Origin: Prosthecochloris sp.
GTDB taxonomy: Bacteria; Bacteroidota; Chlorobiia; Chlorobiales; Chlorobiaceae
Assembly (NCBI GenBank): GCA_015482705.2
Contig: JADMLA020000040.1
Coordinates: forward strand, 247,803-311,802
DNA: 64,000 nucleotides
Direction: 5' to 3'
Below, in pieces: positions 35,779 to 45,012 of this stretch. Under the pieces are notes generated by a model. The model did not search any database. It was not told where the DNA came from and saw nothing but the letters and a program-made list of their open reading frames with translations. The translations under genes and the position numbers were made by a program. Numbering within the stretch: the first letter of the stretch is position 1; every line of letters begins with the position of its first letter.

Positions 35779-37554
35779 ATGTCAGAAACGCAAACAATCG
35801 AACAACAGAAGGCAACGGAAACAAACCCTAAAAACCACCGGGTAAAATTTTTCGCGAATTACGAACCTTCGGAACTCGATCAAATGGAGCAGCTCTATTC
35901 GAGCACGCTCAACGAGATCACGGAGGAAGAGATCGTCAAAGGAACCATTGTCGCGATTTCGAACAAAGATGTCACCATCGACGTTGGTTTCAAGTCCGAG
36001 GGTATCGTATCGAAGCTCGAGTTCAAGGATGAAGAAGAGCTGAAAGTCGGGGACGAGGTTGAGGTATATCTCGAGAATATCGAAGACAAGATGGGACAGC
36101 TTATTCTGTCGAAACGAAAAGCCGATGTTCTCAGGATCTGGGATAAGATATACGATTCGATCGAGAACGACACCATTATAAACGGAAAGATCGTCAACCG
36201 CGTGAAAGGTGGAATGACCGTTTCGCTCTCGGGAGTCGAAGCATTTCTTCCCGGTTCACAGATCGATGTCAAGCCGGTTCGGGACTTCGATGCTCTTGTC
36301 GGACAGACCATGGACTTCAGAGTTGTCAAGATCAATCCGGTCACTCAGAATATCGTTGTCAGTCACAAGGTGATTCTTGAAGAAGAGTATGCTGCAAAAC
36401 GCGAAGAGATGCTGGCCAACATCAAGGTCGGTATGGTGCTCGAAGGTACGGTGAAAAACATCACCGATTTCGGTATCTTTGTCGATCTCGGAGGCCTTGA
36501 CGGTCTTGTGCATATTACCGATATCACCTGGGGCAGGATCAACCATCCGTCGGAAGTTGTTGAACTTGATCAGCCGATCAAGGTTGTCGTTGTCGGTTTT
36601 GACGAAGAAACCAAAAGGGTTTCTCTCGGCATGAAGCAGCTCGAGCCTCATCCGTGGGAAAACATCGAAATAAAATATCCTGTCGGCATCAAGACAAACG
36701 GCCGTGTCGTATCGATTACGGATTACGGTGCATTTGTCGAAATTGAAAAAGGTATCGAAGGTCTTGTTCACATCTCTGAGATGAGCTGGACACAGCATAT
36801 CAAGCACCCGAGCCAGTTTGTCTCCCTCGGTCAGGAAGTGGAATGTGTCATTCTCAATATCGATAAAGAGCACACAAAACTTTCGCTTTCAATGAAACGA
36901 GTCAACGAGGATCCCTGGATTGCGTTGTCGGAGAAGTATGTCGAAGGTTCGATTCACAAAGGTACGGTCAGCAATATTACCGACTTCGGTGTTTTTGTTG
37001 AGCTTGAACCAGGAGTCGATGGGCTTGTACACATTTCCGACCTTTCATGGACCAAGAAAATTCGTCATCCAAGCGAACTGGTGAAGAAGAATCAGGAACT
37101 CGAGGTAAAAGTGCTGAAATTCGATGTGAACGCTCGTCGTATAGCACTTGGTCACAAGCAGATCAATCCTGATCCATGGGATGAATTCGAGCAGAAGTAT
37201 GCTGTCGGTTCGGAGTGTGCCGGTACGATATCCCAGATCATCGAGAAAGGTGTTATCGTTATTCTGCCGGGAGATGTTGATGGCTTCGTTCCAGTGTCTC
37301 ATCTGCTCCAGGGTGGTGTAAAGGATATCCATAGTTCCTTCAAGGTTGAAGATGAGTTACCGCTTCGTGTGATAGAGTTTGACAAGGAGAACAAGCGGAT
37401 CATTCTTTCGGCGCTCGAGTATTTCAAAGACAAGAGCAAGGAAGAGATCGAAGAGTATCTGAAGGCTCATCCAAACGAAAAGAAAGAGATTGAAGATGCC
37501 AGTGCAGAACTGGAATCGCAATCACAAGCAGAAGGGAAAAAAAGTGGCGAATAA
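35779..37554 (+). CDS. rpsA: 30S ribosomal protein S1
   Basis: 591 residues with six S1 RNA-binding repeats; repeats 3-6 are clear from the G-x-V-x-x-I-T-D-[FY]-G-x-F-V pattern (GTVKNITDFGIFVDLGG, GRVVSITDYGAFVEIEKG, GTVSNITDFGVFVELEPG). S1 helps mRNA bind the 30S subunit. The ribosome-binding site is strong (GAGGAAGG). A perfect terminator follows. Confidence 0.97.
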   Translation: MSETQTIEQQKATETNPKNHRVKFFANYEPSELDQMEQLYSSTLNEITEEEIVKGTIVAISNKDVTIDVGFKSEGIVSKLEFKDEEELKVGDEVEVYLENIEDKMGQLILSKRKADVLRIWDKIYDSIENDTIINGKIVNRVKGGMTVSLSGVEAFLPGSQIDVKPVRDFDALVGQTMDFRVVKINPVTQNIVVSHKVILEEEYAAKREEMLANIKVGMVLEGTVKNITDFGIFVDLGGLDGLVHITDITWGRINHPSEVVELDQPIKVVVVGFDEETKRVSLGMKQLEPHPWENIEIKYPVGIKTNGRVVSITDYGAFVEIEKGIEGLVHISEMSWTQHIKHPSQFVSLGQEVECVILNIDKEHTKLSLSMKRVNEDPWIALSEKYVEGSIHKGTVSNITDFGVFVELEPGVDGLVHISDLSWTKKIRHPSELVKKNQELEVKVLKFDVNARRIALGHKQINPDPWDEFEQKYAVGSECAGTISQIIEKGVIVILPGDVDGFVPVSHLLQGGVKDIHSSFKVEDELPLRVIEFDKENKRIILSALEYFKDKSKEEIEEYLKAHPNEKKEIEDASAELESQSQAEGKKSGE

Positions 37555-37580
37555 AGGTATTCGTCTGAAACACTGAATGA

Positions 37581-37617
37581 AAAAAGCCTCTTCCGGATTG
37601 CCGGAAGAGGCTTTTTT
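37581..37617 (+). terminator. Intrinsic terminator after rpsA
   Basis: AAGCCTCTTCCGG and CCGGAAGAGGCTT form a 13-bp perfect stem with loop ATTG, followed by a T run. Located about 30 bases after the rpsA stop. Confidence 0.95.
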
Positions 37618-37683
37618 GCATATGACGAAAAAGGAATCGGGCAGTGACAGAGTTACGTCATACATCTTTCAGGTATCTATACC

Positions 37684-37723
37684 GATGGATCCCCGGGTCG
37701 CGCTTCGCTTGCCCGAGGATGAC
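37684..37723 (+). repeat. Partial copy of the dispersed repeat (3' half)
   Basis: GATGGATCCCCGGGTCGCGC through GCCCGAGGATGAC matches the right half of the 89-base repeat at 33634. It lies between the rpsA terminator and the 3' end of era. Confidence 0.8.
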
Positions 37724-37759
37724 GGGGCGGGGGGGCAATGCCGTCCGTGAAAGAGACGC

Positions 37760-38680
37760 TCAATACCCGTAACTTCTCAGCATTATTTTTTTCTTTCTCC
37801 AGTCGGGTCTGACCTTCACGAACAGCTCCAGGAAGACAGGTCTACCGAGAAGCTCCTCGATATCTTTTCTTGCCGCCATACCGAGTTTCTTGAGAGCCGC
37901 TCCTTTTTTTCCGATAAGAATATATTTCTGGGAATCGCGTTCAACGATGATCGAGCTACGGATTACATCCTTTTTCGCCGGTGTGTTCTCATGTTGTTCT
38001 TTGAATTCATCGATGACAACTTCTGTTGCGTACGGTATTTCCTGCCCGTATTGCAGAAACACTTTTTCGCGAATAATTTCACTGACGAAAAAACGCTCAG
38101 GAGCGATGCTGAGGATATCGTCAGGGTAAAGTGGTGCATCGAGCGGTAAGAAATGTCGTAAACAATCGACAAGTGTATCAGTTGCTGTTCCATGCAGAGC
38201 CGAAATTGCCAGTGCTTTTTGCGGTTGCCAACGATCCTGGATAATGTGCAGTGCCTCTTTCCGCTCTGTTGCGTTAAGGACGTCGGACTTGTTCAAGGCC
38301 ATGATCACCGGCTTTTTTGTCTCTTTGAGCCATTTTTCAAAAAGCATGTTGGTGAATGCACGATCAAACAGCTCGGGTCTTTTGCATGCTGGAATCAGAG
38401 CAATGAGTGCATCCGCTTCGTTGAGGGTCGTTCGAGTTGTTTTCAGCATCGATTCATGCAATTTCTGCATGGGAGTCATGATGCCGGGGGTGTCGAGAAA
38501 AATTATCTGGCAATGATCATTATGGTAGATTCCGGTTATTTTTTTTCTTGTGGTTTGCGGCTTTGGTGTTACTATGGATAGTTTATGCTTGAGAAGCTTA
38601 TTGAGCAGGGTTGACTTGCCTGCGTTCGGCGGACCGACAATAGCGGCGTACCCGCATGCAAAAACTGTTGTATTCGGCAT
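37760..38680 (-). CDS. era: GTPase Era
   Basis: Binds 16S rRNA and checks 30S maturation. GTPase motifs GPPNAGKSTLLNKLL, DTPGIMTP and NKSDV, then a C-terminal KH domain (RDSQKYILIGKKGAALKKLGMAARKDIEELLGRPVFLELFVKV). 306 residues, slightly longer than many Era proteins. Convergent with rpsA. Confidence 0.96.
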   Translation of the reverse strand: MPNTTVFACGYAAIVGPPNAGKSTLLNKLLKHKLSIVTPKPQTTRKKITGIYHNDHCQIIFLDTPGIMTPMQKLHESMLKTTRTTLNEADALIALIPACKRPELFDRAFTNMLFEKWLKETKKPVIMALNKSDVLNATERKEALHIIQDRWQPQKALAISALHGTATDTLVDCLRHFLPLDAPLYPDDILSIAPERFFVSEIIREKVFLQYGQEIPYATEVVIDEFKEQHENTPAKKDVIRSSIIVERDSQKYILIGKKGAALKKLGMAARKDIEELLGRPVFLELFVKVRPDWRKKKIMLRSYGY

Positions 38681-38730
38681 GAATGATGGTTTGAATGCAT
38701 GTTGAATGGTTATACTATACTAAAATTTAT

Positions 38731-38866
38731 GGTAATGGAGGTAATAATAGGGAGTGGGAATTAGGGGAATAGGTAGTAGGTGGTTGTGGTAGTGGGAATA
38801 GAGAGTGGGGGTGGTGGATTTTTATCATTTCGATGTGCAATGCGGGGATCCATGAAGCTTCATGGA
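38731..38866. repeat. Degenerate GGGAATAGG array and an 18-base palindrome
   Basis: The 350-base gap between era and rodA holds no gene. From about 38731 to 38816 it is G/T/A-rich imperfect heptamers (GGTAATG, GGGAATT, GGGGAATAGG and similar). At 38849-38866 lies a perfect palindrome, TCCATGAAGCTTCATGGA. The remainder is AT-rich and may carry the rodA promoter. Confidence 0.65.
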
Positions 38867-39030
38867 ACAGTATAGATGGAAAATGGGCCATCTTGTGTTC
38901 ATGACAAGAATAGTGAAAAAGGTGAAATGGCTTGCTTGAAGAGCATATCAAATTTGGCTCTTGTTTTTGAATGAAGCATTCAAAAGTTAGATGAATCAAC
39001 AATATTTCGACTTATTATCTCGGGAACGAT

Positions 39031-40257
39031 ATGATTAATCGCTATAACAAACTTGATATATGGTTGTTTGGTTTCATGGTGTGCCTTGTGATTTTCGGGC
39101 TTCTTGCAATATATAGTGCCAGCAATGGGGTTGGGACAATCGATTTATTTTATAAACAGCTTATATGGTTTGGGATAGGTTTGGCCGTCATGGCCATTGT
39201 TTATTATATCGACTGCCGGAAGATTATGGAGTACTCTTATTTTTTATATCTGTCAGGTTTATTTTTGCTGATATTGGTCTTGTTTTTTGGAACAAAAGTT
39301 TCAGGTGCTACAAGTTGGCTGAGAATAGGATTTGTCGGTATACAGCCATCGGAAATAGCAAAAGTAACCACTATTCTTGCTCTCGCAAGATATCTCTCGA
39401 ATGACAATACAGATATAACCTCTCGTAATGATGTGCTGCTGGCTATCGCCATTGCTGTGATACCTGCGGGACTGGTCTTGCTTCAACCTGATATGGGGAC
39501 GACGTTGACCTATCTTTCATTTATCTTTCCTGTAATGATTATGGCAGGTTTCAATGTGTATTATCTTCTTTTGATGATAATTCCTTTTCTTCTTACCGTC
39601 ATTGGTTTTTTTAACATATATATGCTGGTTGCGCTTACTATAATTGTTTTTGTACTACTTGTTTTTATCCGTAAGGGATTTCATTTTTCTCAGGTCATTG
39701 TTTCCCTTTCTGGTTTGGCAGGCGGACTTTTCACATATCGTTTTGCTGCAGATATTCTACAACCTCATCAAATGAAGCGTATCCAGACCTTTCTTGACCC
39801 TATGTCAGACCCCCTGGGGGCGGGTTACAATGCACTGCAAGCAAAAATTGCGATTGGCTCGGGTGGAATGTTTGGAAAGGGTTTTCTTGAAGGAACACAA
39901 ACGCAACTACGTTTTATTCCGGCACAATGGACAGATTTTATTTTCTGTGTGATTGGCGAAGAGATGGGCTTACTTGGTAGTATAGTGTTGCTGAGTCTTT
40001 TTCTCGCTCTTTTTCTGAGGATGCTCTGGCTAGTCAGTGTTATCAAGAATAAGTTTGTCGAGCTTACGCTTGTCGGTTTTGTTTCTCTGTGGCTGGTTCA
40101 TGTGATGATCAATGTCGGTATGACCATCGGCCTTTTTCCTGTTATAGGAGTTCCATTACCTTTTCTTTCTTACGGCGGTTCATCACTTCTGGGTAATATG
40201 GTTATGGTGGGTTTAGCCTTGAACTTTTTCAGAAACAAAAGAAATTTGGGGTATTGA
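39031..40257 (+). CDS. rodA: Rod-shape/cell-wall polymerase RodA (SEDS family)
   Basis: SEDS glycosyltransferase that polymerises lipid II during cell elongation. About ten transmembrane helices in 408 residues. Signature segments: YSASNGVGTIDLFYKQLIWFG, WLRIGFVGIQPSEIAKV, LLQPDMGTTLTYL, KIAIGSGGMFGKGFLEGTQTQLRFIPAQWTDFIF and PLPFLSYGGSSLLGNM. The short loops and context favour RodA over FtsW, although ftsW/rodA assignment is never certain from sequence. The region is more AT-rich than its surroundings. Confidence 0.92.
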   Translation: MINRYNKLDIWLFGFMVCLVIFGLLAIYSASNGVGTIDLFYKQLIWFGIGLAVMAIVYYIDCRKIMEYSYFLYLSGLFLLILVLFFGTKVSGATSWLRIGFVGIQPSEIAKVTTILALARYLSNDNTDITSRNDVLLAIAIAVIPAGLVLLQPDMGTTLTYLSFIFPVMIMAGFNVYYLLLMIIPFLLTVIGFFNIYMLVALTIIVFVLLVFIRKGFHFSQVIVSLSGLAGGLFTYRFAADILQPHQMKRIQTFLDPMSDPLGAGYNALQAKIAIGSGGMFGKGFLEGTQTQLRFIPAQWTDFIFCVIGEEMGLLGSIVLLSLFLALFLRMLWLVSVIKNKFVELTLVGFVSLWLVHVMINVGMTIGLFPVIGVPLPFLSYGGSSLLGNMVMVGLALNFFRNKRNLGY

Positions 40258-40327
40258 GATAGAATCGCTGAGTGGATGGATAGCCCACTTGCTGTTCGGA
40301 CGTCATTTAATAAAAGTAAGAAGGTAA

Positions 40328-40379
40328 AAGGGTAGAAGGGGGATGGGTATAGTAGGTAATGGGGAATAGGGAATGGATG
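40328..40379 (+). repeat. GGTAATGGGGAATAGGGAATGG array
   Basis: Imperfect heptamers (GGTAATG, GGAATAG, GGAATGG) directly before a copy of the dispersed 89-base repeat, the same order as at 33419-33561. The two elements may move or spread together. Confidence 0.7.
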
Positions 40380-40390
40380 TGGATGTTGGC

Positions 40391-40473
40391 GGGAAGTCAT
40401 GCCGCACTCGATGCGGCATCCATGGAGAGAAACAGGGACGCTCATGGAGCTCCGGGTCAAGCCCGAGGATGAC
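40391..40473 (+). repeat. Dispersed palindromic repeat, copy 4 (diverged)
   Basis: GGGAAGTCATGCCGCACTCG onward matches the left half of the 33473/33634 repeat and GCCCGAGGATGAC the right end. The middle differs (GGGTCAAGCCCG replaces the longer CCCCGGGTCGCGC core), giving a shorter palindrome. Confidence 0.8.
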
Positions 40474-40511
40474 AAGAAAAGGGACGTTACTACCGATTGC
40501 CTGTATATAAT

Positions 40512-40544
40512 ACGAGAGGCTGCCTTTTCGAGGCAACCTCTCGT
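40512..40544. terminator. Strong hairpin beyond the winged-helix gene
   Basis: ACGAGAGG-C-TGCCT and AGGCA-A-CCTCTCGT form a 13-bp stem with one C-A mismatch and loop TTTCG. It lies about 40 bases past the stop of the minus-strand gene at 40583, and probably ends its transcript; the T tract on that strand is poor. Confidence 0.6.
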
Positions 40545-40582
40545 GTTTACTATAAAGGAACAGGTGCTATGAAGGAAGGACT

Positions 40583-41047
40583 TTATTTTATTTTATAGAC
40601 AAATCTCTTGCCGCCTTTACCTGACGGAATGCGTTCGATTTCATCGTCTGCAATACCGTATTTATTGAACCAAAGGCTGACAGCTGTTCCTTTCGTGTTC
40701 AAGGCGTCCGCAATTTCTTTGGGTTTGAATGCTTGTGATGGATTGGTGCGCAAGAGTTCCTTGATTGCTTCACCGAGCTGGCCTCTGCCATATTTGGTAT
40801 ATCCTCCTTTCGCTGTTGTTGCCTCGGTACCGGATTCAAGCCTTGAAAGGTTTTGGTCCAACTTTTTTATGATAACAGTAAGCTCGTCTTGTATTGGTCG
40901 AATTCTTTCTTCATATTCGCATTGTATTTGCGTAATAGATTCCTGTAGTTCTTTCTTTTTTTCAACGAGTGACTGAAACTGATCGATCTTCTGGATAAAA
41001 AGATCATATTTGTCGGGAGCTGCTACATCTCTTTTGTTGATGTTCAT
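40583..41047 (-). CDS. Coiled-coil plus winged-helix DNA-binding-type protein, unknown
   Basis: 154 residues from the ATG at 41047 (MNINKRDVAAPDKYD). Residues about 15-75 form a coiled coil (FIQKIDQFQSLVEKKKELQESITQIQ). The C-terminal part (GRGQLGEAIKELLRTNPSQAFKPKEIADALNTKGTAVSLWFNKYG) is a winged helix similar in style to HTH domains of replication or regulatory proteins, ending in a basic GKGGKRFVYKIK wing. The organisation suggests a dimeric DNA-binding protein. I recognise no named family. Confidence 0.65.
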   Translation of the reverse strand: MNINKRDVAAPDKYDLFIQKIDQFQSLVEKKKELQESITQIQCEYEERIRPIQDELTVIIKKLDQNLSRLESGTEATTAKGGYTKYGRGQLGEAIKELLRTNPSQAFKPKEIADALNTKGTAVSLWFNKYGIADDEIERIPSGKGGKRFVYKIK

Positions 41048-41410
41048 TTCGTGCGCCTTTAGTGTTGTTTTTTTGATATAATTGTGCTCACACATCACTA
41101 ATATAAAAGAAATGAAATGTGTAAGCAATATATTTGTTGTTTTTTGTGATTCGAGCGTTACTGACTATCTCAAAAAATGAAGAAAATGACATGGTTGAGA
41201 AAAAATAAGTTATTAAAAGATAGTAAGATGAGTTCTTTCTGAAAGAGATTGTTTGTTTCTTTTTTCTTTCATGAATTAATTGAATGATCGAAGAAATCAA
41301 ATAATGGATAATACATAGTATCGTTTTCTGTGCTGTAAAATATATGTGTGTGCATGCTTCTTGATTGTTGTTTTTGATCGTTTTACGAAGCTTGTGATTT
41401 CGAGTGGATT
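41048..41410. other. AT-rich divergent intergenic region
   Basis: About 360 bases between the winged-helix gene (minus) and mtaB (plus). AT-rich with no gene. Promoters for both genes are expected, but no clean -35/-10 pair was found by eye. Confidence 0.4.
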
Positions 41411-42754
41411 ATGAAAAAAAAACGTGTTTATGTAAAGACGCTTGGTTGTAAGCTAAACTATGCTGAAACATCGGCAATACTGGAAAGTTTTGTTCAGAAC
41501 GGTTGGCAAATATCATCTGGAAATGAAGAGCCGGATCTTGTAATTATACATACTTGTGCGGTCACAGGGCAAGCTGCTCAAAAGTCGAGACAACACATTA
41601 GAAAGATGATTAAAAAGTATCCGAAGAGCAGGATTGCTGCTATTGGATGCTATGCTCAGCTAAATCCTGAACGTTTGGAGAATATTCATGGCGTTGATGT
41701 GATTCTCGGTTCTGAAGAGAAGTTCAACGTTCAAAAATATATAACAGATTGTCGTAAAGCTGTCTACATCGATGCAGCTTCTCCTTGGGATATAAAAGAG
41801 GCTGCACCGGCACATTCTCTGGTATATGACAAGAATTTAGGGAGGACCAGGGCGTTTCTGAAAATTCAGGACGGCTGTGATTATGGGTGTGCATATTGTA
41901 CCATTCCCCTGGCACGGGGACGGTCACGATCCGTGCCTTTGAATAGAGTGATTGCCGATGCTGTAACACTTGCAGAGGCAGGATATCGAGAAATTGTACT
42001 CACAGGTGTCAATATTGCCGATTATCATAGCGGTTCGGCTACCATCGTTGAATTGCTTCATGAATTGGAGTCTGTCGATGTCGGCAGGATCAGGATAAGC
42101 TCCATCGAGCCTGATATTCTGAGTGACAGGTTGATAGGCGTGGTTGCTTCTTCGTCGAAGATCATGCCTCACTTTCATCTTCCCCTTCAGTCAGGTTCGG
42201 ACACTATTCTCATTGCCATGCGGCGTCGCTATACAACAGCGGGTTATCGGGAACGTTTTCTGAAGGCTGTCGAAGCGATACCCGGCTGTGCGATAGGTGC
42301 GGATGTTATCACCGGGTATCCAGGCGAGGCTGAGGCAGATTTTCAGGCCACCTTCAGGTTTCTGGAAACTCTTCCTGCTGCGTACCTGCATGTTTTTCCA
42401 TGTTCTCTCAGGCCTGGGACGACGCTTGCCCGGCAGATATCTTCAGGTGTGTGTAAGAAGGTCCATGCTGAGACTGCTCGTTCAAGAAGTAGGCTTCTTC
42501 TTGATCTCGCTGAAAAAAAACAGCGGGAGTTTACCTCTCGATATGTAGGAAAGACCCTCGATGTGCTGCTCGAGGGGCTTGAAACTGCAACAAGCGGAAG
42601 CACTGTCTTTTCCGGATATTCCGAAAATTATTTACGAGTGAGCGTCAAAGAAAATGACAGTTGTGACCCTGTGGAGTTTGTTGGACGTAGCAGGACTGTT
42701 TTGATCGAAAGTATGGGAGAGGATTTGATTTTAGAAGGTAGATTTGTAACTTAG
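41411..42754 (+). CDS. mtaB: tRNA t6A37 methylthiotransferase MtaB
   Basis: Radical SAM enzyme that adds a methylthio group to t6A at position 37 of ANN-decoding tRNAs. The N-terminal UPF0004 domain has TLGCKLNYAETSAI and the cluster cysteines in HTCAVT and GCYAQ. The radical SAM motif is C-x-x-x-C-x-x-C (DGCDYGCAYCTIP), and a TRAM-like domain ends the protein. The GCKLN form distinguishes MtaB from MiaB and RimO. 447 residues, full length. The 5' part is AT-richer than the 3' part. Confidence 0.94.
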   Translation: MKKKRVYVKTLGCKLNYAETSAILESFVQNGWQISSGNEEPDLVIIHTCAVTGQAAQKSRQHIRKMIKKYPKSRIAAIGCYAQLNPERLENIHGVDVILGSEEKFNVQKYITDCRKAVYIDAASPWDIKEAAPAHSLVYDKNLGRTRAFLKIQDGCDYGCAYCTIPLARGRSRSVPLNRVIADAVTLAEAGYREIVLTGVNIADYHSGSATIVELLHELESVDVGRIRISSIEPDILSDRLIGVVASSSKIMPHFHLPLQSGSDTILIAMRRRYTTAGYRERFLKAVEAIPGCAIGADVITGYPGEAEADFQATFRFLETLPAAYLHVFPCSLRPGTTLARQISSGVCKKVHAETARSRSRLLLDLAEKKQREFTSRYVGKTLDVLLEGLETATSGSTVFSGYSENYLRVSVKENDSCDPVEFVGRSRTVLIESMGEDLILEGRFVT

Positions 42755-42833
42755 TAGCCTTTTGCCAGGAATATCTGCGTTTCGCTGAGAGGTTTGTTCT
42801 GTAACTTGTTAACCTGTCTAAATAATTACTCCA

Positions 42834-43367
42834 ATGGCTATTAAATCACGTATCCGTACTATTCCCGATTATCCCAAGAAAGGAATCATGTTTCGTGACA
42901 TTACCACTCTTCTTAAGGATCCGGTAGGTTTCAGGCTTGTGATTGACCAGTTCACACAGCACTACCTCGAAAACGGGGTTGATTTTGATATGATCGTAGG
43001 CATGGAGGCAAGAGGTTTTATCATTGGAGGAGCGCTTTCCTACACTCTCGGCAAGGGATTTGTTCCGATCAGAAAGCCGGGTAAGCTTCCCGGAGAGGTC
43101 GTCGATCAGGAGTATCAGCTTGAATATGGTACGGACAAGGTTGAAATGCATATCGACGCTTTTGAAAAAGGTACCCGTGTTTTGCTTGTTGATGATCTTC
43201 TTGCTACCGGAGGAACCGCGTTTGCTGGAGGTGCTCTTGTCGAGAAGGTTGGCGGTGTTATAGCGGAGATGGCGTTTATCGTTAACCTTCCAGACATTGG
43301 CGGACAGAAAAAACTTGAAGGCAAAGGCTACAACCTGTTCTGTCTTACAGAGTTTGAAGGGGAATAG
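42834..43367 (+). CDS. apt: Adenine phosphoribosyltransferase
   Basis: Salvages adenine to AMP. 177 residues with KSRIRTIPDYPKKGIMFRDITTLL, VGMEARGFIIGGALSY, and the PRPP loop VLLVDDLLATGGTAFAG. Followed closely by the antiporter gene. Confidence 0.97.
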   Translation: MAIKSRIRTIPDYPKKGIMFRDITTLLKDPVGFRLVIDQFTQHYLENGVDFDMIVGMEARGFIIGGALSYTLGKGFVPIRKPGKLPGEVVDQEYQLEYGTDKVEMHIDAFEKGTRVLLVDDLLATGGTAFAGGALVEKVGGVIAEMAFIVNLPDIGGQKKLEGKGYNLFCLTEFEGE

Positions 43368-43371
43368 AAAT

Positions 43372-44856
43372 ATGAAATATCTTTGGTTACGCTCTTTGTT
43401 CTTCTTTGTTATTGCATTTGTAGTACTATCCTTCGGGTTCAGTGCGGACCTTTTTGCTTCTGAGGTTACAGCTGCTGGACATGAGGTTGCGGGTCACGTA
43501 GTTGAAGAGGTTATGCACCTTCCTCCGGTATGGATGGTTATTCCCTTCGTTATTTTGCTTCTGATGATCGCTACCGGACCTTTGTTTTATCATCATTTCT
43601 GGGAGCATCATTACCCGAAGGTTGCTGTGGGACTGGGGGCGATCGTTGCCGTTTTCTACGGCTTTTTCATGGATCACGGTACGCATGCTTTATTGCATAC
43701 TCTTGAAGAGTACATCTCGTTCATCGCTCTCATTTCATCGCTTTTTATTGCATCTGGAGGAATTCTCATCAAAATCGGGAGTCGTGGCCGGCCGCTTGTG
43801 AATGGGGGGTTGCTCTTTTTTGGAGCTATTCTTGCAGACATTATCGGTACAACAGGAGCGTCCATGCTGCTGATCCGGCCGTATATGCGTATCAATGAAG
43901 GGCGTCTGAAGCCTTTTCATATCGTATTCTTCATCTTTCTGGTCAGCAATATCGGAGGAGGTTTGACTCCAATCGGTGATCCACCTCTTTTCCTCGGTTT
44001 TCTCAAGGGGGTTCCGTTTTTCTGGATATTGAAAGAGGTATGGCATATCTGGCTGGTGACGATACTCGTTTTGCTCGGGATCTTCATGGTGATGGATACC
44101 ATGGCCGGAAAAGGAACCGTGCCTGACGGGTTTGAGCAGCAGACCGGAAAAGCTCTTGAAATAAAGGGAGCCCGGAGCTTTATTTTTCTTGCGATAATCA
44201 TTGTGGCAGTGTTTATGGATCCGGCTGTCATATCGGGTTTTCCAAGCCTTCAGCATATGCTTCACGTGCCTTTCGGAATCCGTGAAGTCATTATGTTTGC
44301 CGTAGCGTTTGCTGCATACAAAACGGCCGATCAGGAAGCGATGAAAGGTAACGAATTCAATTTTGAACCGATAAAGGAAGTGGCTTTTCTCTTCATCGGG
44401 ATTTTTGCCACCATGATTCCTGCTCTCGAGCTTATTGGGGCGTATGCCGAGTCACACGCGGCTGAATTTTCTGTTTCACGCTTTTACTGGCTTACCGGAT
44501 CCTTGTCGGGGGTGCTTGACAATGCGCCGACGTATCTGAACTTTCTTGCAGGTTCAATGGGTAAATTCGGATCGGATATTGGGTCTGTCGAGGCTGTTCG
44601 CAGCTTCGCCGACGGTATTCCTTCCCCCATTGCGTCCGATGTTCCTTCGGATGTGTATCTTCTTGGCATATCTGTAGCGGCTGTATTTTTCGGTGCGATA
44701 ACCTATATCGGTAATGCGCCGAACTTTATGGTTAAAAATATAGCAGAACAAGCCGATGTAGATGTCCCGAGTTTTGTCGAGTATGTCTACAAGTATTCTT
44801 TGCCTATACTGATTCCTGTGTTTACAGTCATATGGTTCGTTTTTTTCAATTTTTAA
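43372..44856 (+). CDS. nhaD: NhaD-type sodium/proton antiporter
   Basis: Integral membrane transporter of the ArsB/NhaD superfamily, 494 residues from ATG 43372 (ribosome-binding site AAGGGG; stop of apt five bases before). About 12 helices; family segments are LHTLEEYISFIALISSLFIASGGI, TGASMLLIRPYMRINE, SNIGGGLTPIGDPPLFLGFLKGVPFFW, and GSLSGVLDNAPTYLNFL. It exports sodium in exchange for protons, fitting a marine or brackish habitat. Confidence 0.92.
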   Translation: MKYLWLRSLFFFVIAFVVLSFGFSADLFASEVTAAGHEVAGHVVEEVMHLPPVWMVIPFVILLLMIATGPLFYHHFWEHHYPKVAVGLGAIVAVFYGFFMDHGTHALLHTLEEYISFIALISSLFIASGGILIKIGSRGRPLVNGGLLFFGAILADIIGTTGASMLLIRPYMRINEGRLKPFHIVFFIFLVSNIGGGLTPIGDPPLFLGFLKGVPFFWILKEVWHIWLVTILVLLGIFMVMDTMAGKGTVPDGFEQQTGKALEIKGARSFIFLAIIIVAVFMDPAVISGFPSLQHMLHVPFGIREVIMFAVAFAAYKTADQEAMKGNEFNFEPIKEVAFLFIGIFATMIPALELIGAYAESHAAEFSVSRFYWLTGSLSGVLDNAPTYLNFLAGSMGKFGSDIGSVEAVRSFADGIPSPIASDVPSDVYLLGISVAAVFFGAITYIGNAPNFMVKNIAEQADVDVPSFVEYVYKYSLPILIPVFTVIWFVFFNF

Positions 44857-44926
44857 ATTGCTGTAAAGACTGAAGGGCAAGGCAAAAGAATTGGACTGGT
44901 GAATTGAGTTCTTGCTTGCGAACAAT

Positions 44927-44970
44927 GAGTATGCCCTGTGTAATATGGTGTTGTTACACAGAGCATACTC
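44927..44970. repeat. Long perfect-type hairpin with TTACACAG core
   Basis: GAGTATGC-C-CTGTGTAA and TTACACAG-A-GCATACTC pair over 16 bp with one C-A mismatch around a 10-base loop. There is no T run on either side, so it is not a classical terminator. It lies between nhaD and the unknown gene at 45013 and shares its core with hairpins at 18388 and 33603. Confidence 0.8.
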
Positions 44971-45012
44971 GGAGCAGACAAAAGAAAAATATCTAACCTA
45001 ATACCTACACTT

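Noticed and set aside
33419..40473. Possible CRISPR array from the repeated blocks
   Set aside because: Copies are few, unequal in length, lack unique spacers of constant size, and no cas genes are present.
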